A DNA stretch of 64,000 nucleotides. It comes from Nyssa sinensis. Taxonomy: Eukaryota > Streptophyta > Magnoliopsida > Cornales > Nyssaceae. Location: positions 13,688,328 through 13,752,327 of the forward strand of contig CM018036.1 in the NCBI GenBank assembly GCA_008638375.1. The letters run 5' to 3'. The notes below the pieces were generated by a model. The model did not search any database. It saw nothing but the letters and a program-made list of their open reading frames with translations, and was not told the DNA's origin. Positions 26,113 through 37,330 of this stretch are shown one piece after another. Within the stretch, counting starts at the first letter, position 1; each line of letters begins with the position of its first letter. Position numbers and translations under genes: made by a program.

Positions 26113-26639
26113 CACTGTGTTATGTGTTATTACATTTAATACTAATTTAAGTTTTTTTTTTAACGAAGACGTTCGCTAAATTTTTCATATTACGACAATA
26201 ATTATTTTTATTATTCTTGTATAATTACATTGGTTGTATAATTATCACTCTTATTGCTAGCTTTAACCAGTTAAGATTTGGGGTGTTCGCATCATATCCA
26301 ATTGCATAGCAAATCTTGCAGAGGAATGATTCAAATGGTACCTCTTTAGCAGCTCCTGCATTATCAATATGTTATCAGTCATGTTCATTGTTACCACAAT
26401 TCACTCCTTCTATAGCGAATTGCGAATTGGGATCGCATGATCTAAAACACGGATCATTAGCGATTTGGAACGTAATATTTAGCATTCTAATCTAAAATAT
26501 CAGAAGTCCCAAAAACAATTATACAAAATACACATATATCATTGAGATTTTATTTTATAATGACTTGAATTCATTGAAATCTTTTTGTTGTGTATATATA
26601 TACATACCAATATTATTACAAATATAATAGAAAAAATGT
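26113..26639. other. AT-rich stretch without a recognisable gene
   Basis: I see no reading frame with family resemblance and no clear repeat. It separates the Gypsy element from the LINE relic. Confidence 0.5.
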
Positions 26640-27280
26640 CACATTCCAAATAAACATATCTCGTTCCAACAAAGCGATCCAAAAAAGCCTACTCCTAATG
26701 TACCATGTTCTATAACAAGTGACAATTTACGTTCCCGTTCCCCATACCATAACAATCCGCGTTCCAAGTAACATTGGTCATGTTCCTCCCTAAAATAACT
26801 GCAACTTGATTCAGACTGATAATGCTTGGCAAGATAGACCTCAATCTATTGGCTATAACTTTTGAAATACACTTACACTTAACATTGCAATAAGCAATTG
26901 GCCTATGGTCCTTCATGCTAGAAGGATTTGTTGATTTGGGAACAAGGGTAGCAACTGTTGAGTTCCATTCCTTCCACATTTTCTTTGTTCTGAAAAAGAA
27001 CTTAACTTTATCAACTAAGTCAGGCCCCACAACCCCACAATATCTTTGATAAAACCCAACATCATAGCCATCTGGACCTCGAGATTTAAGCTCATTAATA
27101 CTAAAAAGTGCAACTTTTATCTAAGTCTCTATAACATCTTGGATCAGCCCTACATCTTTCTGGAATTCTAATCTTCATAATCTCTCTTAATCTCTTCTTA
27201 GCTGTTGAAGAGTACTCAGTAGAAGTACCTAACAAGTCATCAAAAAACCTTGAAGTTGTGCTATGATTTGCATCACCAGT
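26640..27280 (-). pseudogene. LINE (non-LTR) reverse transcriptase fragment
   Basis: Read on the minus strand, 27.28 to 26.71 kb gives a FFDDLLGTSTEYSSTAKKRL segment, then SRGPDGYDVGFYQRY, then VATLVPKSTNPSSMKDHRPI and CKCISKVIANRLRSILPSII. This order is characteristic of the N-terminal part of plant L1-type reverse transcriptases (GPDGF, then LIPK...DFRPISL, then YK.I.K..ANRL). Stops and a shift lie between the segments. The catalytic FADD part is absent, so the copy is 5'- and 3'-incomplete. Confidence 0.85.
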
Positions 27281-28367
27281 AGTGATACACGGTAATGTCT
27301 CTTGGACGAACTTGAAAAATAACAGACATCGAGATACTCACTCGTAGGACTTATGTAAGGATTACACATAAAACACGTTTTGTTTAACCGGATTAGCTAA
27401 TTACAATATCGGACCCCATGGTCCTAACAGTTCAAATCATCCATAGCTAACCAATCCTGAAACAAAAGTAGAGTTTATTGGTCTTATTAGAGATTATTGG
27501 AACTTATTAACTCTTAATAGAAGAAAAAGTAGGACTTGTAAATACTTTTCTCTTTAATGTGCTCGTTTGAATGAGCTGTGAAAAAGTGTGGTTTCAATTA
27601 AGCAGTTGTTAAAAAGTGCAATTTGAATTAAATTGTTAAGTGTTTGGATGAATGTATTTGATAAATGTTTAAATGATTTTGTTGTATTTGGATGAGCAGC
27701 AAAAAAGTACAGATTTAATATGAATTGTCTCTATTGCCCTTGTATATTAAATTGTGTATTTTGTAATGTATTATACATTTATAATTAAATTATTTTTATA
27801 AATAATAATTGTATAAATAATATTATGTTTAATATTAATTATGTATTATCAATATTATATAATATTATTTCTTTTCTTCTAATATTATATACAATATTAT
27901 TTATTTTAATATTAGATATCATATTATTTACACATAATATTATTTAATTTAATATTAAACATAATATTATTTTAATCAATTGATAGAATAATTTATATTT
28001 GATATTATCATTCACAATAGCAAACATGGCTTCTTAGTTGGTTGATTAAGCATTTGAGCATTGTCCTTTAGGCTGCCTGTTCAAATCTTTGTATTCTACT
28101 GGTTCCTCCCTTTTTTCTAAAAAGGAATGTTACCCAACGGCAGTTGTTGGAATATCGGCCAAAAATAAGGGTAGAGGGTCGACATAATGAAAATGGGCTT
28201 GAGGCGTTTTCAGAAAAGCTTTGGTCCAAAACATCATGTAGCGTTATCACTAGAACTATTATGCCATTTACTGAATATAAAATATGTAAATGGTCATATA
28301 CTCTTTGAGTTATGCTACCACACTTAATGATAAGTAGATGAAAATGAATTGATGTTCCCAATTACGT
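27281..28367. other. AT-rich non-coding stretch
   Basis: No gene is recognised. Between about 27720 and 28000 the motif AATATTAT and its reverse recur many times, giving an AT-palindromic, potentially cruciform or matrix-attachment-like stretch. Function is not inferable. Confidence 0.5.
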
Positions 28368-28872
28368 GTTTTGTGCATGCCGCTTAATGCATTGAAAAGT
28401 ACCAAATGTGAGTGATAGTATCTACCAAACTTCATAATCCTTGTACTTCTTCATTTTAAACGTTAAACATCATATTTTCCTAGATAAAAAAAAAAAAAAA
28501 CAATGATTTGTCTTTGTTAATGAATTTGCGTATGATTTTGGTGTGGTTTTCAACAAGAAAAATTTTGGGGCCCAATCCATATTAATATCCTGATTACCCA
28601 ACTGTCATATTTTTTATTGATTTGATTTTACTTTTGATCTTTCAACTTTTTAGATCAAATGTTTGACTAATTTTAGAAAATAATTCAACAGGACAAATTT
28701 ATGTAATATTAGAAAATTATTTTGATGAGAAGCCAAATTTCTTACTTCCCAAAGTATCACCTCATATTTTTTTCTACCTAAATTTACATGAATTGTATTT
28801 AGATAGCAATGTGTAATTTGAAATTGTCTTTTAACATGGAAATATTTGACAAATGCGTGATGCTATTTGCAG

Positions 28873-29355
28873 GTTGTCTTTCCTAACTTGGAGGAGTTGT
28901 ACATCATAGACACGAAGTTGAAGTTGAATAATAAATGGCACACTGCTCTTACATCTGAGTCCTTTTCCAAACTAAGAGTTTTGGTTGTCGAAATCAGTGG
29001 TAAGCCATTGAGCTTTGGTCCATTAAATTTGTTGCAAAGGTTGGAAAACCTACAAGAACTTGAAATAAGGAAATGTGATTCCTTGGAAGAGGTGTTTAAA
29101 GCTGAAGAAGAGGAAACTAGTATGAAAATAAGAGAAAAGCATGAACATACAAAAAGAGAAGAAGAAACAACCTTGGTATTTCATCAATTAAAAATTATGA
29201 GATTTAAACATCTCCCGCATTTGAGGAGCTTCTACTCGGGAAGTTGCATTCTTGAATTTCCTTCCTTGAAAGAATTATGGATAGAAGGGTGTAAGGAGCT
29301 GAAGACTATATTCTCAACCATAAATGCTCCGACACAACATTTCTTCAACAAAACG
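28873..29355 (+). CDS. NLR LRR exon A, copy 1
   Basis: The exon has 483 bp and 161 codons, between the acceptor ATTTGCAG and the donor GTATGTCT, phase 0 at both ends. It opens VVFPNLEELYI and closes QHFFNKT, the same border pattern as the exons at 1417 and 4204. LRRs include LQELEIRKCDSLEEVFK near residues 67-83 and LKELWIEGCKELKTIF near residues 133-148. A charged stretch around residues 85-105 (KIREKHEHTKREEET) interrupts the LRR register, probably as a surface loop. The frame is intact. It belongs to the 3' part of a CC-NBS-LRR gene of the RPS2/At4g27190 type. The partner exons are at 30279, 31387 and 32844. Confidence 0.85.
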
Positions 29356-30278
29356 GTATGTCTTCATAAGTTCTATTCAAAGTTATATATTACCAAAGCT
29401 ATTAGGAATTCTCACTATTGTCCCCTTCATCCCCATTCCTTTAATAAAAATTACCAATTTCTAAAATCATTCAAAGTAATTGTTTTTACACGGAAAGAAA
29501 TTAATTATAACTTAACGTCAAGTGAAGTTTAAACTCATTGCAACATTTTTTCAACAAAATTTTTTTAATTTCCAATTCTTTGTATTTTTCTCCTGAGATT
29601 GTTTTGCCACTTGATTAATTTTATTATTCCTACACCGGTTTCTTATAATGTTATTTTCATATTCCAGATGGTTGTTTATAGATACATAAGCATTTAACAA
29701 TGACCTAGAATACATAGATATATAATGTTTTTTTTTTTTTTTTGTCGTTGAAACTTGTAACAAACATGAAGATCTGAAATTTTTGTTGCTGACAGTAATT
29801 TTAACTTGTGTAAGATCACTAGCCTGGATGATAAATGCTCATTGAGTCAGGGCAGACGCACATATAGGCTGGGTTGGGCTACAGTAAAATTTTGACTCGG
29901 CTCATGAGTCTTTACTTATCATTTTTCTCATTTCTCACCCCCAAAATTTTGACTTAAACCCAAAATTCTCACTGAATTTGTTTCCAAAAATTTTCTAGAC
30001 CACCTGTGTGCATTGAGTCAATAAAGAATTATAATACAACTTTCACAATAATTAGATTATTCCCATGTCTCATGACATAAACCATATAAAGTTGTTGGAC
30101 AGAGGGGGCTTGTATTTCTCTATCTCATTAAAGCTAGTTTAATTCCTCCAAAGATGAAAGAGAACAAAGTAAAAATCTGCGTTGACAGACACTGTGTTAA
30201 TTAAACCAAAAAACTCTATGAACAAATTTCCACCATTCAGTTACTAAAAATCACTTATAAATGAATTGAGATTGGCAG

Positions 30279-30469
30279 GTTGTGTTTCCTGGGCTGAAGG
30301 AGTTGTATCTCATTTCCCTGTTCAATTTAAGAGAGATAGGCATTGGTAGTCTTCCGCTTCATTTCATTCAGATACTGGAAGTTCAGAATTGTGGGAATTT
30401 GAGAAATCTATTCTCTTCGTCCATCGCTACGACTCTTGAACGACTAGAAGAACTCATAATAGATTCATG
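30279..30469 (+). pseudogene. Truncated NLR LRR exon B, copy 1
   Basis: After an ATTGGCAG acceptor the frame reads VVFPGLKELYLISLFNLREI and continues as exon B does at 32844. At 30469 the duplication junction replaces the rest of the 495-bp exon. The frame then runs six codons into foreign sequence (…CFVHAA) and stops at 30486-30488. There is no donor site in register. A transcript using this acceptor would end the protein early; skipping it leaves a clean phase-0 join from 29355 to 31387. Confidence 0.85.
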
Positions 30470-30534
30470 TTTTGTGCATGCTGCTTAATAAAATGAAAAG
30501 TACCAAATTTGAGTGATAGTATATCTACCAAAAG

Positions 30535-30955
30535 TTCATATAATTTGGTTAAGTTAAATTTTAAAAAGAAAAAGTTTTTAAGTTTGTTAAAAAAAATTAT
30601 TTCTTATTGGAATTGAATGAAAAAATTGTAGTTCTAATTAAGAAGTATTGTTAACTACTTTTTCATAAAACTTCATTTTTTTAACAAGTGAGTTTTTGTC
30701 TTTACGCTAATTGCTTCTTATGTTTTGCTGATGTTATTTGATGTATTGTCTTGAGAGATGTTCTGTTTTTCTTAGGTGTGGTATTGATTTTGCCTCTTGC
30801 CAATTCTTCTCTTGTTTCTTTTATCATTTCTTTGGCTTGGGTGCTTTTATTTGACTAGTTTCTAAGTTTGAGACAACCAAGATGGGATGAGGTTCGGTGG
30901 CTTTGATGTTCTATGCTCTCTAGTTTTTGTTGATGATCTTGAATTGTATTCCTTG
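30535..30955. other. About 420-bp insertion present only in duplication unit 2
   Basis: The flanking sequences match unit 1 on both sides (CTACCAAA…TTCAT, then CCTTGTACTTCTTCATTTT), but this segment is absent at the corresponding place near 28430. It is T-rich, has no coding sequence and resembles a 3' LINE end or transcript-derived tail, without proof. Confidence 0.6.
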
Positions 30956-31386
30956 TACTTCTTCATTTTCATCGTTAAACTTCATTTTTCCGAGATCAAA
31001 AAAAAGAAAAAGACAATGATTTGTCTTTGTTGATGAATTTGCATAAGATTTTGGTGTGATTTTCAACAAGAAAAATTTTGGGGCCCAATGCATATTAATA
31101 TCCTAATTACTAAACTGTCATATTTTTTATTGATTTGATTTGACTATTGATCTTTCAACTTTTTAGATCAAATGTTTGACTAATTTTAGAAAAATAATTC
31201 AACTGGACAAATTTTTGTAATATTAGAAAATTATTTTGATGAGATGCCAAATTTATTACTTCCCAAAATATCACCTCATATTTTTTTCTACCTAAATTTA
31301 CATGAATTGTATTTAGATAGCAATGTGTAATTTGAAATTGTCTTATAACATGAAAATATTTGACAAATGCGTAATGCTATTTGCAG

Positions 31387-31866
31387 GTTGCCTTTCCTAG
31401 CTTGGAGAAGTTGTATGTTAAAGGCATGGATGAGTTGAATAATAAATGGTACACTGCTCTTCCAACAAAGTCCTTTTCCAAACTAAGAGTTTTGGTTGTG
31501 GAAAGTTGTGGTAAGCTATTGAGCTTTGGTCCATTAAATTTGCTGCAAAGGTTGGAAAACCTACAAGAACTTGAAATAAGTAAATGTGATTCCTTGGAAG
31601 AGGTGTTTAAAGTTGAAGAAGAGGAAACTAGTATGAAAATAAGAGAAAAGCATGAACATACAAAAAGAGAAGAAGAAACAACCTTGGTGTTTCATCAATT
31701 AAAAATTATGAGATTTAAATATCTCCCGTATTTGAGGAGCTTCTACTCGGGAAGTTGCATTCTTGAATTTCCTTCATTGAAAGAATTAAGGATAGAATGT
31801 TGTGAGAAGCTGGAGACTATATTCCCAACCATAAATGGTCCGACACAACATTTCTTCAACGAAAAG
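31387..31866 (+). CDS. NLR LRR exon A, copy 2
   Basis: The exon has 480 bp and 160 codons, phase 0 on both sides, acceptor ATTTGCAG, donor GTATGTCT. It starts VAFPSLEKLYV and ends QHFFNEK, the canonical form of this exon border. It is strongly similar to copy 1, but the first 50 residues and the last 30 carry most replacements (for example HTALTSES versus YTALPTKS and STINAPT versus PTINGPT), while the central charged loop is unchanged. Copy 1 is one codon longer. It is open throughout and correctly placed before exon B at 32844, so it is the likelier functional copy. Confidence 0.88.
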
Positions 31867-32843
31867 GTATGTCTTCATAAATTCTATTCAAAGTTATATA
31901 TTACCAAAACTACTAAGAATTCTCACTATTGTCCCCTTCATCCCCATTCCTTTAATAAAAATTAAGAATTTCTAAAATCATTCAAAGTGGAAAGAAATTA
32001 ATTATAAGTTAATGTCAAGTGAAGTTTAAACTCGTTGCAAACAAAATTTTCTTAATTTCCAATTCTTTGTATTTTTCTCCTGAGATTGTTTTGCCACTTG
32101 ATTAATTTTATTATTTCTACACCGATTTTTTATAATGTTATTTTCATATTCCAGTTGGTTGTTTATAGATACGTAAGCATTTAACAATGACCCAGTATAC
32201 ACAGACATATAATGTTTTTTTTTTTTTTTTTGTCGTTGAAACTTGTAACGAACATGAAAATCTGAAATTTTTGTTGTTGACAGTAATTTTAACGTGTGCA
32301 AGATTACTAGCCTGGAAAATGAATGCTCATTGAGCTAGGGCAGAAGCACATATAGGCTGGGTTGGGCTACAGTAAAATTTTGACTCAGCTCATGAGTCTT
32401 TATTTATTATTTTTCTCATTTCTCATCCCAAAATTTTGACTTAACCCAAAATCCTCACTAAATTTTTTTCCAAAAGTTTTCTAGACCACCTGTATGCATT
32501 GAGTCAATAAAGAATTATGATGGCATTGTTTTTTGTTTTTCCTTCAAATCACTTCTAATTTTTTTTGGAGTTCCGCCTTTGACATTAAGTAAACCATAAT
32601 AAAACTTTCACAATAATTAGATTATTCCCATGTCTCATGACATAAACCATATAAAGTCGTTGGACAGAGGGGGCTTCTATTTCTCTATCTCATTAAGGCT
32701 AGTTTAATTCCTCTAAAGATGAAAGAGAACAAAGTAAAAATCTGCTTTGACAGACACTATGTTAATTAAACAAAAAAACTCTATGAACAAATTTCCACCA
32801 TTCAGTTACTAAAAATCACTTATAAATGAATTGCGATTGGCAG

Positions 32844-33338
32844 GTTGTGTTTCCTGTGCTGGAGAAGTTGTATCTCAAGTCCCTGTTCAATTTAAGAGAG
32901 ATAGGCATTGGTAGTCTTCCGCTTCATTTCATTCAGACATTGGAAGTTCGGTATTGTGGGAATTTGAGAAATCTATTCTCTTCTTCAATCGCTACGACTC
33001 TTAAACGACTAGAAGTACTCATAATAGAATCATGCAAGGTCATGGAAGAAATTGTTGCAAGCGAAGGAGTAGAAGAAGTCATCAATCAGATTGTGTTTCC
33101 TCAATTGTGGTGCCTCGTTCTTTCAAATCTACCAAACCTCACAAGATTCTGCAACACAAATTATGCTTTGAATTTGCCGTCACTGAGAATGGCATGGCTA
33201 CACGGATGTATGAAAATGCAGGCCTTTGCTTTTGGACAATTAACCATGCCAGAGATAGAGATACATGGAAGCCACGGTGAATTGCCTTGGATGGGAAATC
33301 TAAATGTGTATGTAGAACAGAAAGTGTTGAAAGGGGAG
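32844..33338 (+). CDS. NLR LRR exon B (penultimate exon)
   Basis: The exon has 495 bp and 165 codons, phase 0, acceptor ATTGGCAG. It starts VVFPVLEKLYLKSLFNLREI and carries LRRs such as LEVRYCGNLRNLFSSSIATT and LEVLIIESCKVMEEIVASEG; the latter is the widely conserved C-terminal NLR motif (L.I..C..MEEI). Its end, VEQKVLKGE, precedes a GTAATT donor, and the next exon at 33473 continues in frame. If the donor is not used the frame runs a few codons to TGA at 33354-33356. This is the C-terminal LRR region of a CC-NBS-LRR protein. Confidence 0.88.
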
Positions 33339-33472
33339 GTAATTATGGAGTCATGAAATTATAACATACCAACCTTCTTATTTCTTAACAATATGTGGTT
33401 CATTACGTTGCTTTAGAATATTTGACCAACACTTTACATATTGTTACACTCTTTTCGTGTTTTATTCAATAG

Positions 33473-33511
33473 GGACTGGCAGTGGAAGAAGAAGAAGATG
33501 ATGATGCATGA
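33473..33511 (+). CDS. Terminal exon of the NLR gene (acidic tail, stop TGA)
   Basis: After a TTCAATAG acceptor, thirteen codons including the stop encode GLAVEEEEDDDA. The phase fits exon B at 32844-33338. Short acidic C-terminal exons are common in this NLR group. The exon is too short for ORF calling, and the assignment rests on phase, splice sites and the acidic composition. The intron would be 134 bp. Confidence 0.65.
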   Translation, partial: GLAVEEEEDDDA

Positions 33512-33674
33512 TAATATGCAGCTACGACAGTTAAGCAGGTTGATCCTTTCTTTCCCTTTTCCTTTCCCTTTTTTTTTCCTTCTTTTGTTTTTCCCCATTT
33601 TTTGGTAACTTGAAAAAACTTTCATATTAATTTTTTTTCTAGAAATATAGATGAGAAGGCAGGATTGAATAGGG

Positions 33675-33715
<41 letters not shown>

Positions 33716-34388
33716 AACAATCCATGTATAGATTTGAAAAAATACATTAAAAATTCTGGAACACAAAACAAAAAAATCATTTTAGTCATTTTAACAAAGA
33801 AAAGTAAGCTGAAATAAAAAGGAAGCAATGAAAGTTGCTGTTAGAAATCTAAATGTAATTGCAAATTCCAAAGAGCTAATTTGGTAAAAGGGGGGGGGGG
33901 GGGGATTAACTACTTTATCAAATTGTGACATGTAGTTTATGGGGCAAAAAAAAAAAAAAATCTCTCAGAATTATAGTGTCCCAAATTTGTTCTTTAGTTA
34001 TTTCATCCTAAATAACTAAACATGAATCATTAATATAAGATGGTTATTCAAATTATTAGACAACTTTAGTGGGATTCTTAATTTATTTGTCATGGCTAAA
34101 TGCTAATATTAATCATATATAAAACAAGAATGACCACAAGAAAAGTGAAGGCAATTAATCTTAATTTATTTATATCATAGCCAAGTACTAATTTTAATCA
34201 TGCAAGACGAATAAGAACAAGACTATTCTTAATTTATTTATATCAAGGGCTAATATTCATCATGCAACACAAATAAGCCCAAGAAAAATCAATACATAGA
34301 TTTATAGTGAAAAAACTCTCATGAAAAGGAAAGGCACTGTTGCATGAAACAATCCATTAGTTAGCCAATCCAAGCACAAGAGGTAGAA
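33512..34388. other. Downstream region of the NLR gene, non-coding
   Basis: The probable 3' UTR and flank contain a CTTTTCC-rich stretch (33546-33590), a TA then TG microsatellite (about 33676-33714), a G run (about 33891-33904) and an A run (33946-33960). No gene is seen. Confidence 0.55.
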
Positions 34389-37330
34389 TGTCACACCCCA
34401 AATATTTCCAAAACCCGAGGAGTGATTGAAAATAGAACCAAAAAGAGTTAATTAAATGCAATTAAATGAATTTGGTTGATTTCATATTAAATTTTTTATA
34501 TTTCCTAAACTTAAGAATAAAAATTTACTAATTAGAATCATCCAAAATGAGTTCCAAATAGTAGTCAAATATCTCTCCAACCAATGGTAAAAAATAGTCA
34601 AGTCATGTCCAAGCATAACCTTCAAGATGGCCCCAAAAATATCTCTAATGTGCCTTGAAACAATGACCCAAAATGGCCTCAAATATTGTTCAAAAGCAAC
34701 TTAAAAGGTTGATAAAAAATGGTCTAAGACATGAGTAGAAACTAACCAAAAATGTTTGCCCAAGGTGGCTCAAATTGATTGCTAAAGTAGGTTAAAAATT
34801 TCCTAAGGCATAGACCAAGGATAGGTCAAAAAGTCTACCTAAAATGTCTAAGGAGGTGGCCAAACATGACCTTGAATAATGACTAAAATGTGTCCTAAAA
34901 AGTTACCCAACATGGCTTAGTATAATGGCAAAAAATAGCCCAAAAAGGGCTCCAAACGGTGGTGTCTAACATGGAAGTGAATGGCCTTGAAATGGCCTTA
35001 GAGGGCAAGTCATGGCATGCCCATGGCACAGGTGCGCGTGGCACACACACGAGGAGGACGGCCAAGAGCGAGGCGCACGAGCTGGCTGGTCTGCTGACCC
35101 TGCTAGCCTACTATTCATGCTACAGTATTCCAGTAGCTAAATTGCTAGTGACCAAAATTCTAACCTTAGCCTAAAATCTTGATTTTGACCTTTTTATACC
35201 CATTTTAATTTATTTCATTACCAAACTTGGTATGAGATCCTAAAACATGTAAAATAATCATTTTACCATTTTTTCCTTATTTTTTGATTTTAAGTAATTT
35301 TGGAACTAATTTGCCACTATTTTCATTTTTTTACCTTTTTTTTTCTTCTTAAGTCATTTAATTCCATACTTAAAAAATCTAAGCATGCTCTTCCGTTCCA
35401 CTCAATCTAGTTACTATTTTTAAAAAATTTCATCATAGCCTCCCTTGTTTATCGACTTATTTCCTAATCTCATTCCTCTTCATCACCCTCCTCAACACCA
35501 ACAACACCTGATAGAACAATTATTTATACAATTTTATATTTCTAATATTACAAGTATATTTCAAAAACAATTAACTACATAGAGCTCCATGCTCCTCATT
35601 CACATTCAATACACAATGACATATAATCTAACATAAAATTAAGTTTATAACTTACACAAGATCTAAACTTTAAACAAGAAATAAACTTTATGGGGCTTAT
35701 GCCCCTATATACAAAACATGGCCCTTAGGCCAAATATACTTCAAAGTCCATTTTCCCCTCCATGCTTCAAGACCACGTCAAGTCTCATATGACAGGAGTC
35801 TTATCTGTAATATGTAATCCCATATAGGGTAAACACAACGGCTTGTATGACATAATGCTAATATAAAGAATAAAGGCAAGGCGTAGCATGTGCAAAGTGA
35901 ACATTTATAAGCTATAAACCTTCCAATTCAATGATGCGATGCAATGGCAATATACATGACACACACATGCAACTCTATGCCCAACACATGTCTCGCTTCA
36001 CAGTCTTTCCCCGTTGAAACGCGAGTACCAATCATATGTCTCGCTTTACGGTCTGTCCCCGTTGGAACGCGAGTACCATGGCCAAATTTTGAGTTTTTCA
36101 CCACAAGATCTATACCCTTATAATACATAGCACAAAAATGCTCAACACACACCATGTTTCCAAAAATTCACAATATGCCAATATGAATTAATTTTACTAT
36201 GCAATCATGTAATTTCAATGAGATATTTTTTCAAACACATGGGGTGTGCCTTAAATTATACATCATACATTAAGTAAATCATAACTTTCAAATTACAATA
36301 CTGTCTACATGAACATAGAATATAATACCATCAATTATACATATATTCATGTTACATGTTCACAACATTACTAAATTCTCAAGGAATACACAAGTACACA
36401 AAGTACCAATACTTTGGGCAAACCAAAACTTTCAAACTACAAGACTTTGCCTACATGAACATAAGTTATAATACAATCAATTATACATATATTCATATTA
36501 CTATGTTCATCACTTTACCAAATTCTCAAAGAATACACAAGTACACAAAGTACCAACCCTAGGTTTTCAAAGCAACTATATGCCAAGTAGTTTTCTACCA
36601 ATAAGAAAGCATTTAAGTGATACAAACAATTTATAAAAACACTACTAAACTTAACTTTATTCTTTACTTAACAAATATCATACCTAAAAGGTTTTTCTCA
36701 ACTCTAGGGAGTTTTGCTTACTTTGCAGCCAAACCCATCGATAGGATTGTAACCCTTAAGGTGGGGAACAACTTCCTAGAAGGAAGCCTTGAGAGATTCC
36801 AAGGTTGGAGATAAGTTTTGGAAGGTAGAAAGTTGGAAAACTTAGGTTTCACTTGTGGTTTCTCTCCAAGCACGACTTGCAGCTCTTTCTTCAGCAATTT
36901 TTGAAAATTTTTTATCCTAAGTGTCTTATTTATACTAAAGGGCCTACGAGACCTCGTTACACTACAACCTGTCCCGAAATGCCTCAAATCAATATTCTAT
37001 TTTTATCAAAGTTCTTAAAATTATTTTAAATAATATTTTCTCAAAAAATTTATTTTTACCCATTGACGGGTGCGGCTGGGCCCACCTGGGCTACTCGAGC
37101 GGGCCTTTTAGGCCCATTTTTCAAACTATCTTTGATTTTGTTCAAATTCTCACAGAAGGTATATTTTAACATTCTAAACATAATTTCCTTCTATGACATA
37201 CTCAAATTATGCTTCTAAACATGACTTATGTCTAAATGATGCATGTATAATGTCTTACCGACAAACAGTGCATAAATAGTGTCCCTATTGGCAAAACGAA
37301 AAATTTACTCTAATTTTCAAATCTTTACAT
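34389..37330. mobile_element. LTR-derived non-coding block
   Basis: A TGTCACACCCC terminus at 34389 begins the block. From about 35690 to 36130 it parallels 19115-19580 (phrases such as CATCTGTAATATG and CTTTACGGTCTGTCC in both), placing it in the same large-LTR family as part of the 8-kb insertion. No gag, pol, primer site or partner LTR is identified, and the right edge is indefinite. Confidence 0.55.
36283..36560. repeat. About 145-bp direct repeat x2
   Basis: The segment from AAACTTTC/CAAATTAC near 36285, through CAATTATACATATATTCAT, to ACACAAGTACACAAAGTACC is repeated about 145 bp further on with some 10 percent change. It lies in the LTR-derived block. Confidence 0.8.

Larger units (their letters stand above)
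28368..33033. repeat. Tandem duplication of NLR 3' exons (unit 1 truncated inside an exon)
   Basis: Unit 1 (about 28368-30469) and unit 2 (about 30470-33033) start with the same TTTTGTGCATGC(C/T)GCTTAAT and then run parallel through LRR exon A, its intron and the first 190 bp of exon B. The junction at 30469/30470 lies inside exon B of unit 1. Unit 2 is longer because of an insertion of about 420 bp near 30535-30955 and about 75 bp near 32520-32595. Exons of the two units have diverged visibly at the protein level, so this duplication appears older than the one at 1-5686. Confidence 0.9.

Noticed and set aside
34959..35174. Possible small gene with GC-richer codons
   Set aside because: It lies inside LTR-derived DNA and its GCACACACACGAGG-type sequence resembles LTR content. 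No protein family match is recognisable.
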